Shown: positions 1 through 7,327, numbered from the stretch's first letter. The stretch: 9,337 nt of DNA from AVCC01 sp039920865 (GCA_039920865.1 JBDSCZ010000368.1:1-9337); one strand, 5' to 3'. Notes: generated by a model not told the origin, from the sequence alone. Program-made: numbers and translations.

Positions 1-486
1 GACAATCCGGCTACCGCACGCGCAATTGCCGACCAACTCGGCATTCAGGATGCGCGCGGTAACCTGATGCCGCAAGATAAGCAGGCTGCCGTTGCGGAAC
101 TGGGTCAACGGTACCGCGCAGTCGGCATGGTCGGCGATGGCGTCAACGACGCGCCGGCGCTGGCGCGCGCCGACATCGGTTTTGCGATGGGAGCGGCCGG
201 CACCGCCACCGCACTGGAAACGGCTGACGTTGCCATCATGGACGACGACCCGCGCAAGATCGCCGATTTCATCGGCCTGAGCCGGCGCGCAGGCGCGGTG
301 CTGAAGCAGAACATCGGACTGGCGCTCGGCATCAAGGTCATCTTTCTGGTTCTCGCATTCAGCGGCTATGCGACGCTGTGGATGGCCGTCTTCGCCGACA
401 TGGGAGCCAGCCTGCTGGTGGTATTTAACGGCTTGCGCTTGCTCCGGCACTTTCCTGCGCAGGCGGCAAGCAGCAACCACGCTTGA
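1..486 (+). CDS. P1B-type heavy-metal ATPase (Zn/Cd/Pb class), C-terminal part
   Basis: This is the last 161 codons of an ATP-driven inner-membrane metal exporter; the start lies outside the window. The reading frame is open from base 1. The P-domain hinge GDGVNDAPAL (bases 133-162) is the signature of P-type ATPases, preceded by a PxxK-type segment (MPQDKQ) that also belongs to the P domain. Two C-terminal membrane segments follow. TM7 carries a Lys (334-336, in GIKVIFL) and TM8 an Asp (397-399, in FADMGA). These match the Lys and Asp of ZntA/CadA-type pumps and differ from the Met-Ser-Ser of copper pumps, so Zn2+, Cd2+ or Pb2+ is the likely substrate. The metal-binding N terminus and the CPC motif are not visible. 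The His-rich transporter starts 26 bp downstream on the same strand. ATPase identity is nearly certain; the metal class is inferred from the TM7/TM8 residues. Confidence 0.93.
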   Translation, partial: DNPATARAIADQLGIQDARGNLMPQDKQAAVAELGQRYRAVGMVGDGVNDAPALARADIGFAMGAAGTATALETADVAIMDDDPRKIADFIGLSRRAGAVLKQNIGLALGIKVIFLVLAFSGYATLWMAVFADMGASLLVVFNGLRLLRHFPAQAASSNHA

Positions 487-512
487 CGATCGATTGGTAA
501 AATCCGGCATAT

Positions 513-1562
513 ATGGACATCAGAAACAAAGTAGTTCAGCCCGGAGTAATGGCAGCGCTTGGCGCCGCCTTGTTGTTCGGTGCAGGCACGCCGTTTGCAA
601 AATTGCTGCTCAGTAGCGTTAGTCCCTGGCTGCTGGCGGGCTTGCTCTACCTCGGTTCCGGCATCGGCCTGACGCTCTATCGGCGCTTGAAGCGCAGTGC
701 TGCCGTTAAATTACCCCGCTCCGAAATTCTGTGGTTCTCCGGCGCAATAGCGGCCGGCGGCATCGTCGGTCCAGTGCTGCTGATGCTGGGCCTGACCGGC
801 ATGCCCGCATCCGGCGCATCGCTGCTGCTGAACGCTGAAAGCGTTTTTACCGCACTGCTGGCATGGTTCGCCTTCAAGGAGAATTTCGATCGCCGCATTG
901 CTTGGGGCATGGGCGCCATCGTGGCCGGTGCAATCGTCCTGAGCTGGCCGGGCGAAGCCCGCTTCGCCGGTCTTTGGCCTGCGCTGGCCGTGCTGGGCGC
1001 GTGTTTCGCATGGGGCATCGACAATAATCTGACGCAAAAAGTGTCGCTGACCGATGCAAGCTGGATCGCATCCGTCAAAGGGCTGGTTGCCGGCACAGTC
1101 AATCTGGTCCTGGCATTTGCGTTGGGTGCCGCTTGGCCGCCGCTGCCGGATCTGGCGGGTGCGATGATCATTGGCTTTCTTGCCTACGGCGTGAGTCTGG
1201 TGCTGTTTGTGGTCGGCCTGCGCCATCTTGGCACTGCACGCACCGGCGCTTATTTCTCGGTCGCACCGTTCTTCGGCGCGGTACTGGCCATCGCGATGGG
1301 AGAAACCCTGACTATGCCTCTTTTAATTGCGGCGGCTCTGATGCTGCTCGGCGTCTGGCTGCACCTGAGCGAACGCCACCAGCACGAACAAATGCATGAA
1401 GTGCTGGAACACGCACATGAGCACACGCACGACGCGCATCATCAACACGAACACGATGTTCCGGTTGCGCCCGGCACCAGGCACAGCCATTCGCACCGGC
1501 ATGAGAAGCTGACCCATACCCATTTGCATTTTCCCGATGCGCACCACCGCCACCCTCACTGA
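513..1562 (+). CDS. DMT/EamA-family transporter with histidine-rich C-terminal tail
   Basis: This is a 349-residue inner-membrane protein of the drug/metabolite transporter superfamily. Residues 10-287 form about ten hydrophobic segments in two EamA-type halves (about 14-147 and 158-287), with the conserved FKE stretch at 121-123 closing the first half. The core has the usual family length. Residues 289-349 are an added hydrophilic tail with 22 His in 61 residues, many in HxH patterns, resembling the His loops of zinc and nickel/cobalt carriers. The substrate cannot be read from the sequence. The tail and the Zn/Cd-type ATPase gene 26 bp upstream suggest a divalent metal or metal-dependent regulation. 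The ATG at 513 has no good ribosome binding site. A later ATG at 549 sits too close to a GGAG to be a clear alternative. The small membrane protein gene starts 9 bp after the stop. Confidence 0.88.
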   Translation: MDIRNKVVQPGVMAALGAALLFGAGTPFAKLLLSSVSPWLLAGLLYLGSGIGLTLYRRLKRSAAVKLPRSEILWFSGAIAAGGIVGPVLLMLGLTGMPASGASLLLNAESVFTALLAWFAFKENFDRRIAWGMGAIVAGAIVLSWPGEARFAGLWPALAVLGACFAWGIDNNLTQKVSLTDASWIASVKGLVAGTVNLVLAFALGAAWPPLPDLAGAMIIGFLAYGVSLVLFVVGLRHLGTARTGAYFSVAPFFGAVLAIAMGETLTMPLLIAAALMLLGVWLHLSERHQHEQMHEVLEHAHEHTHDAHHQHEHDVPVAPGTRHSHSHRHEKLTHTHLHFPDAHHRHPH

Positions 1563-1571
1563 CTGCTGCCA

Positions 1572-1895
1572 GTGCTAAAAACCACCCTGCTGTTCCTCGT
1601 CACTGCCCTGGCTGAAATCATAGGGTGCTTTCTGCCGTATGTCTGGCTGCGCAAGGGCGGCACTATTTGGCTGCTGCTACCGGCTGTCGCCAGCCTTGCC
1701 TTGTTCGTCTGGTTATTGAGCCTGCATCCGGTTGCCAGCGGTCGCGTGTATGCGGCGTATGGCGGAGTGTATGTGGCAACCGCCCTGGTTTGGTTGCGCG
1801 TGGTGGATGGAGTGAAGTTGTCCCCGTTTGACTGGATTGGCGCCAGCGTGGCGTTGCTGGGCATGGCGATCATCGTGGCCGGATGGCGCGCATAA
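1572..1895 (+). CDS. ynfA: YnfA-family (UPF0060) small membrane protein
   Basis: This 107-residue protein has four predicted membrane helices (about 4-24, 31-51, 59-79 and 87-105). Its length and motifs are those of the YnfA/UPF0060 family: an acidic TM1 (LAEIIGCF, 13-20), then GRVYAAYGGVYV (57-68) and VDG (78-80). The family is structurally close to small multidrug resistance (SMR) proteins, and enterobacterial YnfA has been reported to act as an SMR-like efflux protein. The role here is not established. The start is GTG at 1572, chosen because it gives the canonical N terminus (MLKTTLLFLVTALAE); no clear Shine-Dalgarno precedes it. It begins 9 bp after the DMT transporter stop, so the two are probably co-transcribed and may be translationally coupled. 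Confidence 0.93.
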   Translation: MLKTTLLFLVTALAEIIGCFLPYVWLRKGGTIWLLLPAVASLALFVWLLSLHPVASGRVYAAYGGVYVATALVWLRVVDGVKLSPFDWIGASVALLGMAIIVAGWRA

Positions 1896-1897
1896 TG

Positions 1898-2103
1898 TAA
1901 TAAATATAGCAACTATTCAGTTGGCTATTGACGCTCCTTCCCCCGGGCAAGGGGGAGGCTGGGATGGGGGTCGAACGGTCGAAATGTCGGCACGGTCGAT
2001 CAAGCTTTCTACCCCCTCCCTAACCCTCCCCCTGCCAGGGGGAGGGAATATCAAGCGTGATTGAATGCGCATACATAGCGGGCTGAATAGTAACTAAATA
2101 TAT
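1898..2103. repeat. REPIN/MITE-like non-coding element with terminal inverted repeats
   Basis: This stretch has a nested mirror structure. The ends carry an imperfect inverted repeat with a perfect 9-bp core: ACTATTCAG at 1912-1920 and CTGAATAGT at 2083-2091. With flanking AT-rich bases about 17 of 22 positions match. Inside, two G/C-rich modules face each other. The left one is a hairpin (arms 1936-1944 and 1951-1958, one bulged base) followed by a G-rich run to 1971. The right one is a C-rich run from 2011 followed by a perfect 10-bp hairpin with a 3-nt loop (2024-2046). The paired inverted hairpins resemble REPINs, mobilised elsewhere by RAYT transposases; no transposase is present here. 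No convincing target-site duplication was found. The right hairpin has no T-tract, so it is not a classic terminator for ynfA. Confidence 0.6.
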
Positions 2104-2306
2104 AAAATAGCTGGGAGTATCATAATTTTCATTGCCATTCCCGCATATTTTCATTGCGGTAACGGAATATACTCAAGCTAGTACAATAAACGCCTGAATT
2201 CTTGCCGACATCAGAAAATGCATTCGCGTGCTGATACACTGCGCTTTTCCCCTTCTTTTCGCGAGCCGTTCCTGCATCAACCCGCATCACTGAATGACCA
2301 TACACC
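2104..2306. other. AT-rich gene-free region upstream of the integrase, with phased direct repeat
   Basis: No gene was recognised between the REPIN-like element and the integrase start. The sequence is richer in A/T than its surroundings. It contains an exact 11-bp direct repeat, ATTTTCATTGC, at 2125-2135 and 2147-2157, spaced 22 bp, about two helical turns. A TACAAT hexamer at 2182-2187 could be a -10 box, but no good -35 accompanies it. The repeat could be a regulator site or an arm-type site for the recombinase; neither is shown. Confidence 0.4.
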
Positions 2307-3323
2307 ATGATTGCTGACCTCTCTCCATTGCTGCCGGTTGCGCCAGGCCCGATGCTGGCCGGTACGGTTCGGCGCAACGACGGCACGCTTCTGACCGAAT
2401 CGGAAGTGCAGGAACGGCACCGGCAATTCCTTGCTGCGGCCACCGCCGACAACACCCGTCGCGCTTATCGTTCTGCAATCCGGCATTTTTATGCATGGGA
2501 CGGTGTGTTGCCGTGCGACACTGCAATGGTGACGCGCTATCTGCTGAATTACGCGCCGAGCCTGAACCCGCGCACACTGGCATTGCGTCTGACGGCGTTA
2601 TCGCAATGGCATCGTTTCCAGAATTTTCCCGATCCGACCGATGATCCGGAATTGCGCAAGATGCTGCGCGGCATCGGGCGTACCCATGGCAAGCCGAAAA
2701 AGAAAGCCAAGGCTTTGCCGCTGGAGGATCTGGAACGGATGATTGTTGCGCTGTCTGCAAAGACCGACCTGGCCGCGCTGAGGAACAGTGCGCTGCTGCA
2801 GTTGGCATTTTTCGGCGCATTCCGGCGCAGCGAAGTCGTCAGCCTGCAGGTGCAGGACCTCGCCTGGGAATCCGCCGGCCTGGTAATCACGCTGATGCAT
2901 TCCAAGACTGATCAGCAAGGACTGGGTGTTACGCGCGCTATTCCGTATGGCGCAGTCGATGGCATCTGCTGCCCGGTCTCCGCAGTCAAACGCTGGCTGG
3001 ATGCATCGGGACTAAGCTCGGGACCGGTTTTCCGGCGCATTACGCGCTGGGACCGGATAGGGGACGAAGCGCTGTACGGCGGCAGCATCAACACTATTCT
3101 GACGACCTGCGCTGCCGCAATACAATTGCCGTACACCCCGGAACTGAGCAGCCACAGCTTTAGACGCGGACTGGCCACCAGTGCACACCTGGCTGGCGTC
3201 AATTTTCTCGACATCAAGCGTCAGGGCGGCTGGCGTCACGATGGCACGGTGCAAGGCTATATCGAGGAGGCCGACCAGTTCAGGAGCAACGCGGCCGGCA
3301 ATCTGCTCAAACGCAAGCGTTGA
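2307..3323 (+). CDS. tyrosine-type site-specific recombinase/integrase
   Basis: This 338-residue protein cuts and rejoins DNA through a covalent 3'-phosphotyrosine intermediate. An N-terminal SAM-like DNA-binding domain spans about residues 31-120 (NTRRAYRSAIRHFYAW at 49-64). The catalytic domain spans about 136-330 and has all the expected residues: Arg173 (GAFRRSE), Lys200 (HSKTD), His283 and Arg286 (SHSFRRG), Trp309 in the second His/Trp position (GGW), and the nucleophile Tyr318 nine residues later (VQGYI). It therefore appears active. An in-frame TGA at 2295-2297 restricts the start to ATG 2307 or later. No strong ribosome binding site is seen, and Met16 (2352) is a possible alternative. 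It is an orphan: there is no tRNA, excisionase or phage gene nearby, and it converges on the acyl-CoA dehydrogenase gene with only 25 bp between the stops. Family assignment is firm; its target is unknown. Confidence 0.94.
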   Translation: MIADLSPLLPVAPGPMLAGTVRRNDGTLLTESEVQERHRQFLAAATADNTRRAYRSAIRHFYAWDGVLPCDTAMVTRYLLNYAPSLNPRTLALRLTALSQWHRFQNFPDPTDDPELRKMLRGIGRTHGKPKKKAKALPLEDLERMIVALSAKTDLAALRNSALLQLAFFGAFRRSEVVSLQVQDLAWESAGLVITLMHSKTDQQGLGVTRAIPYGAVDGICCPVSAVKRWLDASGLSSGPVFRRITRWDRIGDEALYGGSINTILTTCAAAIQLPYTPELSSHSFRRGLATSAHLAGVNFLDIKRQGGWRHDGTVQGYIEEADQFRSNAAGNLLKRKR

Positions 3324-3348
3324 CTCTCTGGATGCTCCGGTCTAGCCC

Positions 3349-4599
3349 TTAATGCCGTTCCGGCGGCGTCAGATAGGCCGCCGTGGCCCCTAGTGTTTGC
3401 TTGCTGTTCCTGATTTCCATGCGGGCGATGGATTGCAGATGCACTTCATCCGGGCCGTCGGCGTAACGCAGTGCCCGGCCCCAGGTCCAATGGTCGGCGA
3501 GCGGCGTGTCGGGACTGATTCCCATCGCGCCAAAGGTTTGCATCGCGCGATCGCAGACGGTGGTGTGAACGGTGGGTACCAGCGCCTTGATCATCGATAT
3601 CTCCTTGCGTGCTTCCCTGGCTCCGACCTTGTCGATCATCCAGGCAGTTTTCAATACCAGCAGTCGGGCCTGATCGATCTCGATTCGCGAGCGGGCGATC
3701 CACTCCGAAACAATGCCGTGCTGATGCAGGTATTTGCCAAAGGTCCGGCGTTCCTGGGCACGCTCGGTCATCAGTTCCAGCGCCAGTTCCGCTGCACCGA
3801 TCGAGCGCATGCAATGATGAATGCGGCCCGGTCCCAGCCGTGCCTGCGCCATTGCAAAGCCGCCGCCCTCCTCGCCCAGCAAATTGACGGCAGGTACGCG
3901 CACGTTACGGAACACGATCTCGCAATGTCCCTCTGGACTGTGATGGTTCATGATGTTGATGTTACGGACGATCTCTACGCCGGCGGTATCGCGCGGCACC
4001 AGGATCATGCTCTGCTGCTGATGGGATTCGGCGGCAGGATCGGTCTTGCCCATCAGGATAAAAATCGTGCAGTTCGGATGGGCAGCATTGGTAATGAACC
4101 ACTTGCGGCCATTGATCACATAGTCATCGCCATCGCGCTGAATCACGGTAGTGATATTGGTCGCATCGGAAGATGCGACGTCCGGTTCGGTCATCGCGAA
4201 GGCCGAACGGATCTCGCCGTTAAGCAGCGGCAGCAGCCACTGCTCGCGCTGCGCCGGAGTTGCGAACATATGCAGCAATTCCATATTGCCGGTGTCCGGC
4301 GCATTGCAGTTGAACACTTCCTATGCCCAACTGATGCGTCCCATGATTTCTGCCAGCGGCGCGTATTCGATATTGCTCAGGCCGGTGCCGGGCTCGCCCT
4401 GTTCCAGATGGGGTAAAAACAGATTCCACAGTCCTTCCGATTTCGCCAGTGCCTTCAGGTCCTCCATAAACGATACCGGAAAGATGCCGGCATGCACTTC
4501 CTCGTTGTACTGGTGTATGCGCGGCAGGATGTGCTGGTCCATGAAATTTTGCACGCGGCGGCGCAGCTCTTCTACCTTCGTTGTATATCCAAAATCCAT
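3349..4599 (-). pseudogene. acyl-CoA dehydrogenase, ACAD11/LvaC-like, interrupted by in-frame TAG
   Basis: The full frame is 416 codons, the usual length for an FAD-dependent acyl-CoA dehydrogenase, but codon 93 (4321-4323) is TAG. The N-terminal 92 residues hold the start of the helical domain. After the stop the same frame continues with no missing residues: FNCNAPDTGNME (95-106), the FAD/substrate loop AMTEPDVASSD (135-145), WFITNA (167-172), RTFGKYL (285-291), TFGAMG (355-360) and ADGPDEV (380-386). In ADGPDEV, Asp381 stands where straight dehydrogenases have the catalytic Glu of YEGT. That motif is recalled from human ACAD11 and related bacterial proteins. A GTG two codons after the TAG (4315-4317) could restart translation, giving a 322-residue product without most of the N-terminal helical domain, which is unlikely to work. 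The intact start has a good AGAGG site 6 bp upstream. It is the last gene of the - strand cluster, 68 bp after an SDR gene. A base-call error is the main alternative to a real nonsense mutation. Confidence 0.85.
4321..4323 (-). other. in-frame amber codon splitting the acyl-CoA dehydrogenase frame
   Basis: The + strand reads CTA, giving TAG on the coding strand between ISWA and EVFNCNAP. Related proteins, recalled rather than searched, usually have Pro at this site (APEVFNC). No Pro codon (CCN) becomes TAG by one substitution, so the ancestor was another residue such as Gln (CAG) or Ser (TCG), or two changes occurred. TAG is the natural stop of the kinase gene in the same cluster (6271-6273), which argues against amber being read as sense here. 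Confidence 0.85.
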
Positions 4600-4667
4600 G
4601 ATGGACCTCTCTATCCGGTTAGTTGTTCGTTGTCCGCTATTGTTGGTGGCTGTCTTGGCTGCTGAAA

Positions 4668-5432
4668 TCAGTAAGCGGAGACGCCGCCATCGACTGATAT
4701 CGCCTGGCCATTCATATAACTATTTTCAGGCGCACAGAGCATCAGCATCACGCTGACGATCTCTTGCGGTTGGCCGAGTCGCTTCATCGGCGAGCCGGCG
4801 GCCAGAAGTTGCTGAGATTCCGGGTCGGCTGCCAGGCTGTCGGTCACCATCGGCGTCAGGCTGTAAAAGGGGCAGATCGCGTTGACGCGAATGTTTTTAC
4901 GTCCGAACTCGATTGCTGCGGTTTTGGTTAAACCGATGACTGCATGCTTGGAAGCACAGTACGCCGCCAGCTTTGGCGCGCCCCCGAGCCCTGCCATGGA
5001 GCTGACATTCAATACGGTGCCGCCACCCTGCGTCAGCATCTGCCGGATCTGGTACTTCATGCCAAAGAAAACACCTTTGGCATTGACCGCAAAATTGAGA
5101 TCCAGATCGCTCTCTTCCGTGTCCAGAAGCGATTTCATCGGCGACGACATGCCGGCGTTATTGACCCCGATATCGAGCCGGCCAAAATTTTCGACACCGG
5201 CCTCCACCAGCGCTTTGACGTCGGCTTCACGACTGACATCACAGTGCATGGCAAGCACCTCGGCACCGCTGGAGCGCAATGAAGCCGTGACCTCGGCCAG
5301 AGCGGTTTCGTTGCGATCGCCCAGTACCAGCCTGGCACCAAGGCCTGCCAGTTGCTCCGCCAACATTTTCCCGAACCCGCTGGCGGCACCGGTGATCATG
5401 ACCACCTTGTTGCTAAAGCTGTCTATTTGCAT
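4668..5432 (-). CDS. SDR-family oxidoreductase, probably NAD-dependent
   Basis: This is a 254-residue classical short-chain dehydrogenase/reductase, a cytosolic Rossmann-fold enzyme that interconverts alcohols and ketones. Visible motifs are the dinucleotide loop TGAASGFG (14-21), Asp39 at the end of beta-strand 2 (favouring NAD over NADP), NNAG (91-94), Asn117, and the catalytic Ser145, Tyr158 and Lys162 (YCASK). It ends with the usual VDGG (248-251). The catalytic set is complete. It starts 11 bp after the stop of the other SDR gene with a GTGAG site in the gap, which implies co-transcription. The substrate cannot be read from the sequence. The neighbouring kinase and acyl-CoA dehydrogenase suggest a hydroxy- or oxo-acyl-CoA, for instance as a 3-hydroxyacyl-CoA dehydrogenase or a 4-oxo reductase. 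FabG-like activity is another option. Confidence 0.92.
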   Translation of the reverse strand: MQIDSFSNKVVMITGAASGFGKMLAEQLAGLGARLVLGDRNETALAEVTASLRSSGAEVLAMHCDVSREADVKALVEAGVENFGRLDIGVNNAGMSSPMKSLLDTEESDLDLNFAVNAKGVFFGMKYQIRQMLTQGGGTVLNVSSMAGLGGAPKLAAYCASKHAVIGLTKTAAIEFGRKNIRVNAICPFYSLTPMVTDSLAADPESQQLLAAGSPMKRLGQPQEIVSVMLMLCAPENSYMNGQAISVDGGVSAY

Positions 5433-5443
5433 GATTTCTCACT

Positions 5444-6208
5444 TTATAAGGTGACGCCGCCATCGACGACAATACATTCGCCGGTGGTGTAACTGGCTGC
5501 GTCGGAGACCAGATACAGCACGGTACCGGCCATTTCCCGCGGTTCGGCAGGGCGTCCGATCGGCACCCGCGCCATCAGGGTGTTGTAAATTTCCTTGTTT
5601 TCGAACAGGGCAGCGGCAAATTTGGTCCTGGTGAAACCGGGCAGCAGCGCATTGACACGAATCCCCAGCGGTGCACATTCCTTGGCAAAGGCCTTGGTCA
5701 TGTTGACCACCGCAGCCTTGGTGATCGAGTAGATGCCCTGCATAGCGCCGGGCTGCAGCGCATTGATCGAGGCGGTATTCACAATCGCGCCGCCGCCGTT
5801 TTCCTTCATTAACTTGCCGGCCTCGACCGACATGAAGAAATAGCCGCGAATATTGACGTCGACAGTCTTGCTGTAGGCAGCCAGATCCGTGTCCAGAATA
5901 TGGCCAAAGTAGGGATTGGCGGCCGCATTATTGACCAGAATATCCAGCCTGCCATGGACCTTCCTGATGTGGCTGAACACCGCAGCGATATCCTCCATCG
6001 CGCCAACATGACAGGCAAAGGCCTCGGCGCTGTCGCCTTGTGCAATGATCGCGTCCGCGACCAGTTGGCAAGCTTCCAGCTTGCGGCTGGAAACAATCAC
6101 ATGGGCACCTTGCTCGGCCAGCAACTTGGCGATTTCTGCGCCGATACCGCGGCTGGCACCGGTCACGAGGGCGATCTTGCCGGTCAAATCAAATAGTTTT
6201 GTGCTCAT
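5444..6208 (-). CDS. SDR-family oxidoreductase, probably NADP-dependent
   Basis: This is a second 254-residue classical SDR, clearly divergent from its neighbour. It has TGASRGIG (16-23), a Ser-Ser-Arg-Lys stretch after beta-strand 2 (40-43) instead of an acidic residue, which points to NADP(H), NNAA (93-96, a variant of NNAG), Asn119, and catalytic Ser147, Tyr160 and Lys164 (YSITK). The C terminus has the usual VDGG (248-251). A clear AGAGGA site lies 5 bp upstream of the ATG at 6208. The 62-bp gap to the kinase gene is AT-rich and includes the 10-bp palindrome GAAAATTTTC (6228-6237). Under the gamma-hydroxy acid model it could be the reductase making 4-hydroxyacyl-CoA from 4-oxoacyl-CoA, but this is inference from context. 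Confidence 0.92.
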   Translation of the reverse strand: MSTKLFDLTGKIALVTGASRGIGAEIAKLLAEQGAHVIVSSRKLEACQLVADAIIAQGDSAEAFACHVGAMEDIAAVFSHIRKVHGRLDILVNNAAANPYFGHILDTDLAAYSKTVDVNIRGYFFMSVEAGKLMKENGGGAIVNTASINALQPGAMQGIYSITKAAVVNMTKAFAKECAPLGIRVNALLPGFTRTKFAAALFENKEIYNTLMARVPIGRPAEPREMAGTVLYLVSDAASYTTGECIVVDGGVTL

Positions 6209-6270
6209 TGTCTTCCTCTTGAAATTTGAAAATTTTCTTCAATTTTTTAACGAATCGATGCCAGTCCGGG

Positions 6271-7302
6271 CTAGGAGCCTGTCTCAATCAGTGCCACCGC
6301 CAGCAGCGCCAGATGTCCGGCCATCTGGCCCACTTGCACCGCCTGGTCGCTGGAAGCATTGCCATCCAACGCACGTTTCAGCACTCCCTGCAGAATCGCC
6401 ACCAGTCGGAAAAAGCTGAACGCCAGATAGAACGGCCAATTGTCGATGGCATCTACACCCCGCAGCGCGCAATATTGGGCGACAAGAGCGGCCTCGGTCG
6501 GGATCCCCAGTTGCTCGCGATTCTTGTCGGCCAGCCCGGAAATCTGAGCGCTGGAAGGCAAGCGCAAACACATGCAAAAATAGGCCAGATCGGCTAGCGG
6601 ATGGCCGAGAGTAGAGAGTTCCCAGTCCAGCACCGCCAGCACCCGCGCTTCGGCTGGATGAAATATCAGATTGTCGAGACGATAGTCGCCATGGACCAAG
6701 CTGATCTGGCCGTCATCCGCCGGCATGTTGGCGGGCAGCCACGCGATCAGCGTTTCCATGGCCTCGATGGTCTCGGTTTCGGCGGCGCGGTATTGCTTGG
6801 TCCACATGCCGATTTGACGTTCAAAATAATTGCCGGAGCGTCCGTAATCGCCCAAGCCGACCGCATTCACATCGACATCGTGGAGCGCCGCCATCACGCG
6901 TATCAACTCACTGTAAAGCGGTGCCCGCTGTGCGCGCGACAGCTCTGGCAGGGCCGGATCCCAGAAAATTCTGCCTTTCACGAAACGCATTACATAGAAA
7001 ATGCTGCCGATCACCTCGCGGTCTTCGCACAGGTAATAGGCATGCGCGACCGGCACCGCGGTATCTTTCAGCGCGTCCAGCACACGGTATTCCCGATCCA
7101 CCGCATGGGCACCTTTCAACAAAGCCCCGGGCGGTTGACGGCGCAATACATAGTCGCCGCTGCTGGCCTTGAGCAGAAAGGTGGGATTGGACTGCCCGCC
7201 GGTAAATTTCTCAGCCGTCAGCGGCCCCTGAAAGCCATCGATCCGGGTCTCCAGATAGGCCGCGAGTCTGACCGTATCAAGACTTTTCACATCAGTTGTC
7301 AT
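6271..7302 (-). CDS. APH-like phosphotransferase, ACAD11 N-terminal/LvaA-like kinase
   Basis: This 343-residue protein has the aminoglycoside-phosphotransferase kinase fold. Motifs in order: GGQSNPTF (35-42, nucleotide loop), YVLRRQPPG (51-59), a DREYR segment (69-73), the catalytic loop HGDYRLDN (204-211, with Asp206 and Asn211), and the metal-binding DWE (226-228) within VLDWELSTLGHPLADLAYF. This pattern closely matches, from memory, the N-terminal kinase half of ACAD11 and the bacterial LvaA type, which phosphorylate the 4-hydroxyl of 4-hydroxyacyl-CoA, rather than antibiotic-resistance enzymes. An acyl-CoA dehydrogenase of the ACAD11 type in the same cluster supports this. The frame extends upstream to 7413, but ATG 7302 is preferred: it has a GGAG site 9 bp upstream, matches the family N terminus, and avoids an 86-bp overlap with the upstream phosphatase gene. 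The stop codon is TAG. Confidence 0.92.
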   Translation of the reverse strand: MTTDVKSLDTVRLAAYLETRIDGFQGPLTAEKFTGGQSNPTFLLKASSGDYVLRRQPPGALLKGAHAVDREYRVLDALKDTAVPVAHAYYLCEDREVIGSIFYVMRFVKGRIFWDPALPELSRAQRAPLYSELIRVMAALHDVDVNAVGLGDYGRSGNYFERQIGMWTKQYRAAETETIEAMETLIAWLPANMPADDGQISLVHGDYRLDNLIFHPAEARVLAVLDWELSTLGHPLADLAYFCMCLRLPSSAQISGLADKNREQLGIPTEAALVAQYCALRGVDAIDNWPFYLAFSFFRLVAILQGVLKRALDGNASSDQAVQVGQMAGHLALLAVALIETGS

Positions 7303-7311
7303 TTGCCATAT

Positions 7312-7315
7312 CTCC
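7312..7315 (-). promoter_or_regulatory. ribosome binding site fixing the kinase start
   Basis: GGAG on the - strand sits 9 bp before the ATG at 7300-7302, in the 25-bp gap after the phosphatase stop. It supports the shorter kinase product over one starting at 7413. Confidence 0.6.
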
Positions 7316-7327
7316 GTCTTTTTTCCG

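Noticed and set aside
483..513. TTGACG and downstream AT-rich bases as a promoter for the His-tailed transporter
   Set aside because: No -10 hexamer lies at proper spacing before the start codon; the near matches would place transcription inside the gene.
2024..2046. Strong hairpin as a Rho-independent terminator for ynfA
   Set aside because: No T-tract follows on either strand, and it has a mirror-image partner at 1936-1958, so it fits a REP-type repeat better.
4321..4323. Amber recoding (TAG read as an amino acid such as pyrrolysine)
   Set aside because: The kinase gene in the same cluster ends naturally in TAG, and no sign of a pyrrolysine system or recoding element is visible. Mutation or a base-call error is simpler.
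3397..4416. Long + strand open frame (339 codons) opposite the acyl-CoA dehydrogenase
   Set aside because: Its product resembles no known protein and lacks domain-like structure. It mirrors the codon bias of the real - strand gene, whose motifs are unmistakable.
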